Shown: positions 1 through 8,819, counted from the stretch's first letter. The stretch: DNA of 64,000 nucleotides from Bacteroidetes bacterium RIFCSPLOWO2_12_FULL_35_15 (GCA_001769385.1 MEPB01000026.1:18392-82391), one strand, 5' to 3'. Notes: generated from the letters alone by a model not told the origin. A program made the numbers and translations.

Positions 1-452
1 AACAAGCCATTCCGGTTATCTACGAATACACTCAAAAAGTAGCAAAAGTACACGGGGAGAATCATCCCGAAGCAATAAAAATTGCAGAGAAATTTTTGAT
101 GATCTCAGATGAGCTTAATCGTCACATGTGTAAAGAAGAAGATATTTTATTTCCTTACATTAAGCATTTATCTGAAGCAAAAAACAGTGGTATGAAAATA
201 GAGCCTTCACCATTTGGAACTGTCGGCAATCCCATAAATTTAATGGAGCAGGAACATGAACTTGTCGGAGAATTATTTCATGATATTAATGAATTGAGTT
301 TTAATTACACTCCTCCGGTTGATGCTTGTACAACCTACAAATTGTCTTACGCAAAATTGAAAGAATTTGAAGATGATCTTCATCAGCATATTCACTTGGA
401 AAACAATATTCTTTTCCCAAAAGCGGTTAAATTAGAAAAAGAACTTTTATAA
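1..452 (+). CDS. RIC/ScdA-type iron-sulfur cluster repair di-iron protein (5' partial)
   Basis: The reading frame is open from base 3, the first complete codon, so the gene runs off the left edge; the ATG at 96 is internal. What remains is a hemerythrin-like helical bundle with the expected His/Glu iron ligands: an HGENH stretch near the start, then NRHMCKEEDILFPY, EQEHE, and HQHIHLENNILFP near the C-terminus. This spacing is that of the YtfE/ScdA (RIC) family, which repairs Fe-S clusters damaged by nitric oxide or oxidants in the cytoplasm. The downstream neighbours (DUF2249, NnrS-like, MIP18-like, Rrf2) form a typical NO-response neighbourhood. The N-terminal ScdA domain cannot be seen, so a shorter hemerythrin-domain protein is also possible. 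Confidence 0.85.
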   Translation, partial: QAIPVIYEYTQKVAKVHGENHPEAIKIAEKFLMISDELNRHMCKEEDILFPYIKHLSEAKNSGMKIEPSPFGTVGNPINLMEQEHELVGELFHDINELSFNYTPPVDACTTYKLSYAKLKEFEDDLHQHIHLENNILFPKAVKLEKELL

Positions 453-497
453 TTTTTTTATTTTGCCGCAATGGCGCAGGAAATAATAATTTCACTG

Positions 498-567
498 CGT
501 CATTGCGAGCAACGAAGTAATCTACACAAAACATTGTTTAGAGATAGCTTCATTCCTCGCAATGACG
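498..567. repeat. intergenic inverted repeat (cattgcgag family)
   Basis: A perfect 12-bp inverted repeat, CGTCATTGCGAG at 498-509 and CTCGCAATGACG at 556-567, brackets a 46-bp middle containing 'aacgaagtaatct'. Relatives occur at 3036-3125 and 14008-14102, so this is a dispersed palindromic element rather than a gene-specific terminator. It could still fold in RNA. Confidence 0.7.
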
Positions 568-623
568 ACACAAAGAATTTTTTTGTGAAATTGAATGTTT
601 TATACTAACGAACAGAAAATAAA

Positions 624-1193
624 ATGGAAACAACAGCACCTGAATTTTATCAACAACTTTCAATTGAAAAAACAATTGAACTGGATGTAAGAAAAAATCT
701 TGCACAAGGAAACGATCCCTTTCAAGTAATCATGGATGGGATTTCAAAATTACCAGATGGTTTTACATTAAAACTCATCACTACCTTTGAGCCTAAACCT
801 CTTATCAGTATTCTTCGCCAAAAAGGATATACCACACATGTTGTTTATGAAGAAGGAACTGAGTTGGTATTTACCTATTTCAAAAAAGAATTGGATGCAG
901 GTAATTTATCTAAAACGAAAGTAAATACTGCCCCATCAAATAAAGATCAAATTGAACAGCTTTTAAAAAAATATGCAGAAAATATAAAAAGCATAGATGT
1001 TCGTGACCTGGAAATGCCTTTACCTATGGTAACCATTTTAAGAGAATTAGAAAAATTGCCTGAAGATATTTTACTTTATGTAAATCATAAAAAGGTTCCG
1101 GAATTTCTTTTGCCGGAGCTCCAGGAACGTGGGTATAAATGGATGATAGAAGAAATTGAAGAAGGCAATGTTAAATTATTAATTTATAAATAA
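624..1193 (+). CDS. tandem DUF2249 domain protein
   Basis: The 189-residue protein holds two copies of a SirA-like DUF2249 fold. The first is at about residues 17-90 (ELDVRKNLAQGNDPF then LPDGFTLKLITTFEP and a GY near the end). The second is at about 120-189 (SIDVRDLEMPLPM, LPEDILLYVNHKKVPEFLLPEL, ERGYKW). The first domain keeps the D-R...P-F and F-x-P signatures best; the second is degenerate. DUF2249 proteins are repeatedly found with NO reductases, NnrS, hemerythrins and MIP18 proteins; the biochemical function is unknown to me. It sits between the RIC gene and the NnrS-like gene, separated from each by a palindromic repeat, so it may have its own promoter. Confidence 0.75.
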   Translation: METTAPEFYQQLSIEKTIELDVRKNLAQGNDPFQVIMDGISKLPDGFTLKLITTFEPKPLISILRQKGYTTHVVYEEGTELVFTYFKKELDAGNLSKTKVNTAPSNKDQIEQLLKKYAENIKSIDVRDLEMPLPMVTILRELEKLPEDILLYVNHKKVPEFLLPELQERGYKWMIEEIEEGNVKLLIYK

Positions 1194-1243
1194 AAGCCAT
1201 TTGTAGTCAAATGACAGGTCAATAAAACAATTATATATGGATC

Positions 1244-1336
1244 TCATTTCGACCAGAGAAAGAAATCTCATTTTAACACTAATCTTTTGAGATTTCTCCT
1301 ATGTTTACCCTGAGGATAGCCAAGGGGTCGGAATGA
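1244..1336. repeat. nested inverted repeat between DUF2249 and NnrS-like genes
   Basis: Outer arms TCATTTCGACC (1244-1254) and GGTCGGAATGA (1326-1336) pair with one mismatch. Inner arms AGAAATCTCA (1261-1270) and TGAGATTTCT (1288-1297) pair perfectly. The 'gtcattncgacc' arms resemble other dispersed elements in the window (33.45 kb, 57.1 kb, 63.7 kb). Confidence 0.6.
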
Positions 1337-1387
1337 CATAACAAAATACATTTCAGTACAAACTCTAAAAAAATTAAAACATATTTT

Positions 1388-2683
1388 ATGCAACTAGCTA
1401 CTCAAAAAGCTCCACCGGCAAACATAGTGTTACCACACTATGCATTTGCTGCGGTAGCTTTTTTAGTTTTGTTCATTTTGCTTTTTTTTTCTGCTGATTC
1501 TTTTATTGGCCACTACTTCAACCCTAAATTACTGACGATTACTCACATTGCCGCATTGGGCTGGGGAACGATGATCATTTTTGGTTCACTTTATCAATTA
1601 TTGCCGGTCATATTGAATAGTTCGTTGTTCAGCAATCTTTTGGCACAAATCACTTTTTATTTTTGGGGACCTGGACTAATACTACTTGCATTTTCCTTTT
1701 GGACCTTCGCCATCGGAATACCTATCCAGATTGCATCTGTTTTATTATTTATTGCTGCAACATTATTTTTAGTGAACATTATTGTAACCGTAACGAAAGC
1801 AGAAAAATCAAACATACAGGCCGAATTTATTGTTACAGCAGCTCTTTGGTTTTGGGTAACTGTAACAATCGGAGTATTGATGGCATTTAATTTAACGTAT
1901 GCATTCTTACCACAAGAACATCTATTTTATTTGAAATTACATGCACATATAGGAATTGCAGGCTGGTTCCTCCTTTTAATCATGGGTGCCGGCTCAAAAT
2001 TATTACCCATGTTTTTATTATCATCAGGCGTGAACGAAAAAAAACTAACCATCGCTTACTACTTGTTGAACGCAGGAATTATAGGTTTTTTAGTGGATTC
2101 TTTATTTTTCAATGGAATTTCAAGAGGAATAATTTACCTGCTAATAGCACTTGCCGGAATTGCTTTCTTTTTCTCTTTTGCTTACGAAGCCTATAAAAAA
2201 CGTGCACGTAAAAATTTAGATATTGGAATGAAACAATCAATTTATGCATTTCTAATTATTTCTGTTTGCATAATTTTTAGTGTGCTAAATAACTTAACTA
2301 TTTTTAATTCTGCTGTATTTGCTCAACAAATAACATTGCTATTTGGAATAAGTGTTTTCATTGGATTTATTAGCTTATTGATCATGGGACAAACTTTAAA
2401 AATACTTCCATTCATTGTTTGGTTAAATAAATATCAAAAACTTGCCGGAAAAGGAAAAACGCCATTGCCTAAGGATCTGTTCTCAGAAAAAATTGCATAT
2501 TGGCAATTTCTGTCTTTTATTATTGGCTTTCTTTTACTTCTTTTTGGTATTTTAATTTCAACAGTTATCTTTATACAAATTGCTTCTTTATTATTAATAG
2601 CAGCAGCTTTATTATACAATTTCAACGTTTTTAAAATGCTCTTACATAAAACCTCTATTCAACCTTTTCCAAAAAACAATTAA
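1388..2683 (+). CDS. NnrS / haem-copper oxidase subunit I-like membrane protein
   Basis: A 431-residue, very hydrophobic protein with about 12 predicted membrane helices. Conserved-looking histidines lie in helices: 'TITHIAALGWG' near residue 50 and 'LKLHAHIGIAGWF' near residue 180, followed by glycine-rich 'IMGAGSKLLPMF'. This is the pattern of NnrS proteins and of the short haem-copper-oxidase-like proteins of Bacteroidota, which bind haem and copper or relieve NO stress. It ends one base before the MIP18-like gene, so the two are probably co-transcribed. It lacks the full set of six oxidase ligands in an obvious form, so I do not call it a nitric oxide reductase. Assignment between NnrS proper and a NorB-like relative is uncertain. 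Confidence 0.6.
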   Translation: MQLATQKAPPANIVLPHYAFAAVAFLVLFILLFFSADSFIGHYFNPKLLTITHIAALGWGTMIIFGSLYQLLPVILNSSLFSNLLAQITFYFWGPGLILLAFSFWTFAIGIPIQIASVLLFIAATLFLVNIIVTVTKAEKSNIQAEFIVTAALWFWVTVTIGVLMAFNLTYAFLPQEHLFYLKLHAHIGIAGWFLLLIMGAGSKLLPMFLLSSGVNEKKLTIAYYLLNAGIIGFLVDSLFFNGISRGIIYLLIALAGIAFFFSFAYEAYKKRARKNLDIGMKQSIYAFLIISVCIIFSVLNNLTIFNSAVFAQQITLLFGISVFIGFISLLIMGQTLKILPFIVWLNKYQKLAGKGKTPLPKDLFSEKIAYWQFLSFIIGFLLLLFGILISTVIFIQIASLLLIAAALLYNFNVFKMLLHKTSIQPFPKNN

Positions 2684-2684
2684 C

Positions 2685-3011
2685 ATGCAAGTATATAACG
2701 AAGAAAATAAAATTGAAATCGAAGTGTATGATTCATTGAAACGTGTGATGGATCCTGAATTAGGAATTAATATTGTGGATCTGGGATTGATATATAAAAT
2801 TACTTATACGATTGAAAATGGAATTCATATTACAATGACCCTGTCAACAAAAGGTTGTCCGATGAGTGATGTGATCATGGATCAAATGGATAGTGTTTTA
2901 AGCGAGATCTTTCCGGATAAAAAACACCACATTGAATTAGTATGGGAGCCTGTTTGGAACACCAGCTTTGTAACACCCGAAGGAAAAAAAGCCTTGGGCT
3001 TAACGTTTTAA
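2685..3011 (+). CDS. MIP18/SufT-like metal-sulfur cluster assembly factor (DUF59)
   Basis: The 108-residue protein matches the DUF59/MIP18 fold: 'VMDPELGINIVDLGLIYKI' (residues about 21-39), then 'MTLSTKGCPMSDVI' with the conserved cysteine (C63), and a 'WEPVW' strand near the C-terminus. Family members (PaaD, SufT, MIP18) help deliver Fe-S clusters to target enzymes. It starts one base after the NnrS-like stop codon, indicating an operon. Placement beside RIC and Rrf2 suggests Fe-S repair under nitrosative stress. Confidence 0.85.
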   Translation: MQVYNEENKIEIEVYDSLKRVMDPELGINIVDLGLIYKITYTIENGIHITMTLSTKGCPMSDVIMDQMDSVLSEIFPDKKHHIELVWEPVWNTSFVTPEGKKALGLTF

Positions 3012-3035
3012 TTTAGACCAAATGCTAATTCTACA

Positions 3036-3125
3036 TCATTGCGAGGAACATTCTGAGTTGAAGCAGACATTCAATCCATAACAAAGCTTTACTTGGAGAT
3101 TGCTTCGTCCCTCGCAAAAAATGAC
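3036..3125. repeat. dispersed palindromic repeat, copy 2
   Basis: CATTGCGAGG at 3036-3045 is mirrored by 'cctcgcaaaaaatgacg' ending at 3125. Inside is ATTCTGAGTTGAAGCAGACAT (3050-3070), a two-mismatch copy of a sequence found at 3851-3871 and 14023-14043. Confidence 0.6.
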
Positions 3126-3142
3126 GGCAATGCCTGATTTTC

Positions 3143-3178
3143 TTTGAAAATAATTAGTACACTAATTACCTAATTTTG
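3143..3178 (+). promoter_or_regulatory. promoter with embedded palindrome upstream of the Rrf2 gene
   Basis: TTTG at 3143-3146 and TAATTTTG at 3171-3178 fit the Bacteroidota promoter form (TTTG, then TAnnTTTG; spacing 24, slightly long). The spacer holds an 8-2-8 perfect inverted repeat TAATTAGT-AC-ACTAATTA (3151-3168). A dimeric regulator bound there would block the promoter, so Rrf2 autoregulation is the simplest reading. The downstream ATG is at 3206. Confidence 0.5.
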
Positions 3179-3205
3179 AATTAAAAAAGATACAATAATA
3201 AAACA

Positions 3206-3637
3206 ATGTTTTCAAAAGCCTGTGAATACGCATTAAAAGCAGTACTTTATCTTTCACTCAACAGCAGTGAAGATAGAAAACTGGGCATTAAGGAAATTGC
3301 CGAAAAGTTAAATTTACCCAGTCCTTTTCTTGGTAAAATTTTACAAAATCTGGTTCGCCATAAAATTTTGGATTCAACCAAAGGACCAAATGGAGGATTC
3401 TATTTTAAGAAAAATTCGAAAAAAATATTCATCATAAAAATTGTAGAAATCATTGATGGCTTGGAATTTTTTGAAAAATGTGGAATGGGATTAAAACATT
3501 GCTCCAGCATAAAACCTTGTCCTATACATAATGATTTGATGCCCTATCGTCAAAAATTAAAAGAAATGCTGGAAGAAAAAACAATTGCTGATCTTACACT
3601 TGTACTTGCAAGTGGAAAGGCGTTTTTGAAAAATTAA
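3206..3637 (+). CDS. Rrf2 family transcriptional regulator with Fe-S-type cysteines
   Basis: The 143-residue protein has the Rrf2 winged helix: 'CEYALKAVLYLS' at the N-terminus, 'IKEIAEKLNLPSPFLGKILQNLVRHKIL' as recognition region and 'GPNGGF' wing. A cysteine cluster C-x6-C-x5-C ('CGMGLKHCSSIKPCPIH') lies at about residues 92-105, the position where IscR/NsrR bind a [2Fe-2S] or [4Fe-4S] cluster. The context (RIC, NnrS-like, MIP18) suggests an NsrR-like NO or Fe-S sensor, but Bacteroidota Rrf2 proteins in general carry this cysteine spacing, so IscR-like function is equally possible. A palindrome in its own promoter is a candidate operator. Confidence 0.85.
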   Translation: MFSKACEYALKAVLYLSLNSSEDRKLGIKEIAEKLNLPSPFLGKILQNLVRHKILDSTKGPNGGFYFKKNSKKIFIIKIVEIIDGLEFFEKCGMGLKHCSSIKPCPIHNDLMPYRQKLKEMLEEKTIADLTLVLASGKAFLKN

Positions 3638-4151
3638 TTTATTTTTTTGTTTCTGTCTTTGTTAGCGTTATTTCAACACAAACTCCAAAACATTTTTCTT
3701 TTTACTTGCAGATAAAACTATTACATACCGAGAAATAGAACTTTCAACGTCTTAAAATAAAGTGTTATACCAGTTAAACTAGTCCAATTTAAATTACCTC
3801 GCTCGTTTCTCATCTCCGCTCGAAATTACATCAGCGCTGTCATTTTGAGCATTCTGCGTTGAAGCAGACACATCGAGATTGTGTTGGGCTAAATTTCGGA
3901 CTATAATATATTTAGAATTGGTATTATATACATTTTTAAGTATTGATTTCAGAAATATGTTTGACAATACACCCGGAATAAATTCTCTCTGCCGAAAGAC
4001 AAGCATCAGAATAAGATTTTGCTTCGATTATTACTTCGATTGTATTACCGAAATAATTTATGACAACTTTCCAGCTTTTCATGATTAAAATTGTAAAACA
4101 GAGCTAATGCAATGCGCTAGCTCTTAATGATTAAATAAATTATTGGAATTT
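3638..4151. other. 514-bp non-coding stretch
   Basis: I see no convincing gene. It holds ATTCTGCGTTGAAGCAGACAC at 3851-3871, identical to 14023-14043, next to a 'gtcattttgag' half-arm: a truncated copy of the dispersed palindromic element. Short frames on both strands have no family resemblance and atypical composition. Confidence 0.6.
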
Positions 4152-4523
4152 TTAAGAAATTGAAAGCACAGGAGGTCCCCGTTTTTCATTGCCGAAAAAG
4201 AGCTGAAGAAAGTAAAATGTTTGAGAAGAAAAAATAAACTGATTGCTACCTAAATGTATAAGGAAAGTATTTTCAGCAGCACAAAAATAGTGAACCGTTA
4301 CAATGCCTTTTTGATACTTTTTCCTTTTTGATGGGCGAAGTTTTTTTGAAATTTTTGAATTCTTTATAGTAAAATAATCAGTTGAAGATTTTTCTTTAAG
4401 TGTGTTTTCGTATTTATGTAGTTCAGAGAGTTGTTGTAATGCAAATGAATCCCCTGTCTTCGCATTGGTATGTTTATACCCAAAGAATGATAGTAGAATA
4501 AATAGGTAAACAAATTTTTTCAC
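4152..4523 (-). CDS. small exported hypothetical protein
   Basis: A 123-residue frame with a clear Sec signal peptide (MKKFVYLFILLSFFG, cleavage near residue 21) and GTG as the only sensible start. The mature part is basic in the middle (SKKLRPSKRKKYQKG) and ends with 'HYFCAAENTFLIHL' and a final 'RGPPVLS'. Such short exported proteins ending in a Pro-Pro motif occur in Bacteroidota, often near efflux genes, but I do not recognise a function. No obvious operon partner; a 228-bp gap follows on its 5' side. Confidence 0.45.
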   Translation of the reverse strand: MKKFVYLFILLSFFGYKHTNAKTGDSFALQQLSELHKYENTLKEKSSTDYFTIKNSKISKKLRPSKRKKYQKGIVTVHYFCAAENTFLIHLGSNQFIFSSQTFYFLQLFFGNEKRGPPVLSIS

Positions 4524-4751
4524 ATAGTAAAGTTAAGTAAAATTATCGTACTTATCAAGATGGGTTGTAATTGCGGTAAAAGCAAGTATATTATTTATTG
4601 ATGATAGAATATCAATAGTTTTTGCGCTGTAAAAAAAATCAAACTACGAAGTGTCCGCCTTTGCTGTTGTTATTTCATTTACAAATCTTATACGATTTTT
4701 CTTGTTCGCTTGCAGATGAAATAGCCCCTGCAAGAACTCAAAGCAGCAGAA

Positions 4752-5201
4752 CTATTTGATCGTATCAAGATTCAGGTAATAAAGTTTTGCTGCTTGTTCT
4801 ATTTCATCATCCAAATCGGAATCAATTTTAAAGGAATATAAAGCCCATTTATCATTTGGTTTATATAATTCAAAAATGAACCTCATTGGTTGTCGGTCAT
4901 ATTTTATCATGTAAGAATAAAGTATAAAACTTTCGGAGAATTGCTTTTTGGTTATAAGTTCATAACCATAATACTTGCCTACATAGTCAACAGTATATTT
5001 ATTCACTTCATTTTTCATAGTTTCAATCCCATCTTTAATTCTGGCAGTCCATGGATTGGTTGCATATATTTCTTCAACTGCTTTGCTCGGATTTTTCGCA
5101 TATTCTTTGAAGAAAGAATTTATAACATCCTCTGGATTTGATTGTCCACAAATAGTTAGTGATAATAATGTTATTGATGCAAATAAGATTATTTTTTTCA
5201 T
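4752..5201 (-). CDS. exported hypothetical protein
   Basis: I place the start at the ATG at 5201, giving 149 residues beginning with a signal peptide (MKKIILFASITLLSLTICGQ). The frame is open to 5255, but that extension would put charged residues ahead of the signal peptide. A TATGTTTG (-7-like element, 5249-5256 on this strand) also sits just upstream of the chosen ATG. The mature protein is acidic, with 'NPEDVINSFFKEYAKNPSKAVEEIYATNPW' near the start and a C-terminal beta-rich half, suggestive of a SnoaL/NTF2-like or DUF-type periplasmic protein. Function unknown. Confidence 0.6.
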   Translation of the reverse strand: MKKIILFASITLLSLTICGQSNPEDVINSFFKEYAKNPSKAVEEIYATNPWTARIKDGIETMKNEVNKYTVDYVGKYYGYELITKKQFSESFILYSYMIKYDRQPMRFIFELYKPNDKWALYSFKIDSDLDDEIEQAAKLYYLNLDTIK

Positions 5202-5326
5202 ATCTGTTTGTTTTTGTATTTCTTTTTTTGTTAAAGTTGTTTCATCAACAAACATAAATCATTTTTGTTCAATGCAGGATGCAATATTATAGAACAAAAA
5301 AATATTGAAATAGACCCAACACTTAA

Positions 5327-6532
5327 TTACTTTAACAACTTCTGCTCTTCCCTTCGATGTACTTCTTCTGTAATTAATTTCAGCTCCCTGCTCATTTGAC
5401 CTGCAATAGCAGTGTTTTCCTGTGCCCTGCGAATTAAATATGGAATTACAGATTTTACCGGACCATAAGGTAAATACTTGGTAACATTGTATCCGGCATC
5501 GGCCAAATTATACGTGATATGGTCACTCATACCAAATAATTGTGAAAAATAAATATTAGGATGATTATTAGGGATCTTTAAACGTTTCATTTCATTGATT
5601 ACAAACATACTACTTGCTTCATTATGTGTACCTGCACATAAAGTAATGATGTCAATGTTTTCCAGGCAAATAGTAATTCCTTTATCGAAAGCGATGTCGG
5701 TGTTTTCTTTCGAAGTTTGAATAGGGGATTTATAACCCATTTCCAGCGCACGTTTGTTTTCTTTTTCGAGATATGCACCACGCACTAATTTAATTCCAAT
5801 TAAAAACTTCTCTTTCCTCGCAATTGCGATCAGCGATTTCAAATAATCCAATCGATCCCAACGATACATTTGTAAGGTTGTTAAAACAATTGCTTTTTCT
5901 TTGTTATAGGTGCGCATCATTTCTTCCGCCATACGATCAATAGCCTCTTGAATCCATGAATGTTCCGCATCAATATATATAGGCACTTTGCTTACGAATG
6001 AATTATAACATATATCATTTAAACGGGATTTAGCTTTTGCGAATTCCGCTTGTTCTTCTTCAGTAAGTTTTGCTCCTGAATTTACTTTTTCAAGTAGCGC
6101 AAATGGCGCAATACCTGTTACTTTCAAACAAGTATATGGTATTGCAGGGTTATTTTTTGCAAGTTGAATAATGCGTATGATCTCCTCTTTTGTTTTTGTA
6201 AAATCTTCTTCTGACTCTTCCCCTTCAACAGAATAATCCAGTATAGAACCAATTTTTGATTTTTGTAATTCTTCTACTACTTTTTTGCTTTCATCCAGAT
6301 TTTCACCACCACAAAATTGTTTAAAGATGGTTGCTTTGATGACAGATCCAATAGGAAGTCCAATTTTTATGGCAAAGAGTGTCAGTTTCGAACCAATATT
6401 TACTAATCTTGGGTTTCCCATCAACTTAAAAAGCCAGCTGGTTTTATTTAATTGTTTATCATCTTTGCCTGAAAACGCTTTTTTAGTATCATCAAAAGAC
6501 ACTACCTGTGCTTGTTCTAAAATATCATTCAT
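5327..6532 (-). CDS. proline dehydrogenase (monofunctional)
   Basis: The 401-residue protein matches the FAD-binding TIM barrel of proline dehydrogenase: 'IGIKLVRGAYLEKEN' (about residues 246-260), 'LCAGTHNEAS' (about 299-308), and the substrate-binding 'YLPYGPVKSVIPYLIRRAQEN' (about 356-376) with the paired arginines and Glu-Asn. It oxidises proline to pyrroline-5-carboxylate and passes electrons to quinone. It lacks the P5C dehydrogenase and DNA-binding domains of PutA, as is usual in Bacteroidota, where a separate P5CDH exists. The flanking genes are unrelated, so it is probably transcribed alone. Confidence 0.92.
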   Translation of the reverse strand: MNDILEQAQVVSFDDTKKAFSGKDDKQLNKTSWLFKLMGNPRLVNIGSKLTLFAIKIGLPIGSVIKATIFKQFCGGENLDESKKVVEELQKSKIGSILDYSVEGEESEEDFTKTKEEIIRIIQLAKNNPAIPYTCLKVTGIAPFALLEKVNSGAKLTEEEQAEFAKAKSRLNDICYNSFVSKVPIYIDAEHSWIQEAIDRMAEEMMRTYNKEKAIVLTTLQMYRWDRLDYLKSLIAIARKEKFLIGIKLVRGAYLEKENKRALEMGYKSPIQTSKENTDIAFDKGITICLENIDIITLCAGTHNEASSMFVINEMKRLKIPNNHPNIYFSQLFGMSDHITYNLADAGYNVTKYLPYGPVKSVIPYLIRRAQENTAIAGQMSRELKLITEEVHRREEQKLLK

Positions 6533-6664
6533 AATCTATTATTTATTTATTTCATTTGGAACTGTTCATTCCCGAATTGTTTATAATTGTATTCACGAAC
6601 TTCCTGTTTCGTAATATTCCCTTTGTCAGTAAATCCTCTTTTCAAACCCGGGCAAATTTTCACA

Positions 6665-8059
6665 TTATTTTTTTTCACTGCTTACTCCAAATAATACTTC
6701 TTTGGAAGAATCAGAAATAGTAATGTTTTGAATCTCACCTATTCTTGGATCAAATGCGCTACAAATATTGCGAATATAATCACGCCCTTCCTTTCTTATT
6801 TTTATAGAATTATCAGAAATTTTCAACCATTTGCATTTTTCAAATTTTCTTATTCTATTAATGCCCGTTAGCATAAGGGCTTTTTCTTCTTCTGAATTTC
6901 CCCAGGTGGTTTTAAATTTACATTGAAGGTTGAGGATGTGTTTTCGGATTATAAAATCTTCCTTATTTAAAAAACACCCATTCGCAACCGGTAATTTTTT
7001 TTTGTCAATTGAATGATAATAAGCCTTGATGGTTCGTTCATTTTGAACCGATGCATACCCTGCATCACTTATAGCAGAAACGCCCAAACCAACCACTATT
7101 GCACCGGCTTGAGAAGAATACCCCATTATGTTTCTGTGCAAAGAATTTGTTTTAAAAGCAGAATATAATACATCTGTTTTTTGGACAAACTGGTTCATTC
7201 CAATATCAATATATCCCGATTCCAAAAGCATATTTTTGTATATTTTCAGAAACATTTTTTTTTCAGGTTCTAATGGTAAATACCTCTCATAACTTTGCTG
7301 AGCCTTATTTTTTACAGGAGCATGAATATATTCATTTAAGCTAATTCGTTCAGGTTTCAATTCCCTTATTTTATAAATAGTATCGATAATTGTTTTCCTG
7401 GTTTGATGTGGCAAGCCGAATAATAGCTCAAAACAAATAGATCTATACCCGATCAACCTTGCAGCTTTTGTAATTTTTAGAATGTCTTCAAATGTCTGAA
7501 TTTGATTAATCGCATTTTGCACCCGGGGATCAAAATCCTGTATCCCAATATTAATAGATGTAAAACCCAATTTATTTAATTCAATTAAATGTTCTTTCGT
7601 AGTACTGTTTATTTGCATTTCAAATGTCATTATTGCATTTGTATCAATTTCAGCTTTTGAAAATATTTCCACTAAAAGTTTTTTCAAATTTTCAGAACTA
7701 AAAAATGTAGGGGAGCCTCCGCCCAAATGAAGTTGTTTAATATGTGGTTTTTTTTCGAGTAATTTACAGTATAGCTTCCATTCATTTATTAAATGTTCAA
7801 TATATGGTTCTTCTACATTGTGATTTTTGGTAGTATGAGCATTAAAACAGCAAAATGCACATTTGCTTTCGCAAAAAGGAAGATGAATGTATAAGCTTAT
7901 GCCCTGATTTGATTTATTCTGATTAAATACCTTTTTCACTAAAGCTTCCCAAGCTTTTTGATTGCCGGATTTATTTGTATCGTTCCAATATGGAACCGAA
8001 GGATAGCTGCAATATCCTGCATCAACGTCAGACTCAATGATATAAACACTACTCCTCAT
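6665..8059 (-). CDS. hemN: oxygen-independent coproporphyrinogen III oxidase
   Basis: A radical SAM enzyme of 464 residues. 'YIHLPFCESKCAFCCFN' carries the C-x3-C-x2-C triad at C63, C67 and C70, with the extra adjacent cysteine C71 typical of true HemN. 'LHLGGGSPTFF' follows at about residue 110, 'GIQDFDPRVQNAINQIQ' near 170, and the C-terminal HemN winged domain is present. It decarboxylates coproporphyrinogen III to protoporphyrinogen IX without oxygen, making haem under anoxia. The upstream Crp/Fnr gene ends 10 bp before its ATG, so the two are very likely one transcript. This fits haem demand from the octahaem and haem b proteins nearby. Confidence 0.93.
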   Translation of the reverse strand: MRSSVYIIESDVDAGYCSYPSVPYWNDTNKSGNQKAWEALVKKVFNQNKSNQGISLYIHLPFCESKCAFCCFNAHTTKNHNVEEPYIEHLINEWKLYCKLLEKKPHIKQLHLGGGSPTFFSSENLKKLLVEIFSKAEIDTNAIMTFEMQINSTTKEHLIELNKLGFTSINIGIQDFDPRVQNAINQIQTFEDILKITKAARLIGYRSICFELLFGLPHQTRKTIIDTIYKIRELKPERISLNEYIHAPVKNKAQQSYERYLPLEPEKKMFLKIYKNMLLESGYIDIGMNQFVQKTDVLYSAFKTNSLHRNIMGYSSQAGAIVVGLGVSAISDAGYASVQNERTIKAYYHSIDKKKLPVANGCFLNKEDFIIRKHILNLQCKFKTTWGNSEEEKALMLTGINRIRKFEKCKWLKISDNSIKIRKEGRDYIRNICSAFDPRIGEIQNITISDSSKEVLFGVSSEKK

Positions 8060-8069
8060 TTATCGCTAA

Positions 8070-8774
8070 TTAATTCCCCAACGAAATTTTCGACAATTTT
8101 TTGACATCATTTATTTTCAAAGTGCGATTTTCAATTGAAACAATTTTATTTTGCGAAAATTCTGATAGCAATTTATAAATATAATTTTTTGTTGTTCCGA
8201 TAATATTTGCCAGATCCTTTATTGAATAACTAATTGTTAAGCTGTTGGTCTGGTTACCACTTTTATGTGAAAGCAATAATAATACTTCAGCCAACTGTTC
8301 TTTTATTCCTTTTTGAGCAATGCTAACCATTCGTTTTTCAATATAATCAATACGTTCGCACAGAAGCTTGATCATTTCAATTGAAATTTCAGGTTTCTTT
8401 TTTACGATAGTATCAATATCATTTTTAGAGATTAAACAAATTTTTGTTGATTCTACCGCCATTACCGAATAGGAGTAAACATCTTTATTTATAAAAGAAT
8501 CAACACCCAATAGATCACCGGGTTTAGCAAACCAAAAAATAAAGTCTTCTTTATTTTTTTTTGTTTGAAATACTTTCGCAATACCTTCTTTAATACAGAC
8601 AATCCCATTAAACACTTCCCCTTGCTTAATAATAATTTTATTTCTTGAAAATGTTATTTGTTTTTTTTCACTAAAAAAAGTATCCAAATCGTTGCTGGGG
8701 CAATTTTTAAAAATAGAAGTTTTTTTATGAACACATTTACTGCAGGATATATTGTTATCGTCTTTCATGGTCAT
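8070..8774 (-). CDS. Crp/Fnr regulator with FNR-type cysteines
   Basis: The 234-residue protein has a cyclic-nucleotide-like beta barrel and a C-terminal winged helix ('SIKDLANIIGTTKNYIYKLLSEF'). N-terminal cysteines C11, C14 and C25 plus C113 ('STKICLIS', aligning with E. coli FNR C122) are the right set for an oxygen-labile [4Fe-4S] cluster. The recognition helix lacks the FNR Glu-x-x-Ser-Arg triplet, so its DNA site probably differs from TTGATnnnnATCAA. It is followed by hemN with a 10-bp gap, suggesting anaerobic control of haem synthesis. Alternative start two codons in at 8768. Confidence 0.88.
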   Translation of the reverse strand: MTMKDDNNISCSKCVHKKTSIFKNCPSNDLDTFFSEKKQITFSRNKIIIKQGEVFNGIVCIKEGIAKVFQTKKNKEDFIFWFAKPGDLLGVDSFINKDVYSYSVMAVESTKICLISKNDIDTIVKKKPEISIEMIKLLCERIDYIEKRMVSIAQKGIKEQLAEVLLLLSHKSGNQTNSLTISYSIKDLANIIGTTKNYIYKLLSEFSQNKIVSIENRTLKINDVKKLSKISLGN

Positions 8775-8819
8775 TCTACATTACATTTAACCTGTTGAAA
8801 ATGGTAAAATAAAGTGGTG

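Noticed and set aside
3794-4088. Overlapping frames on both strands
   Set aside because: They run through a truncated dispersed repeat and have no protein-like features.
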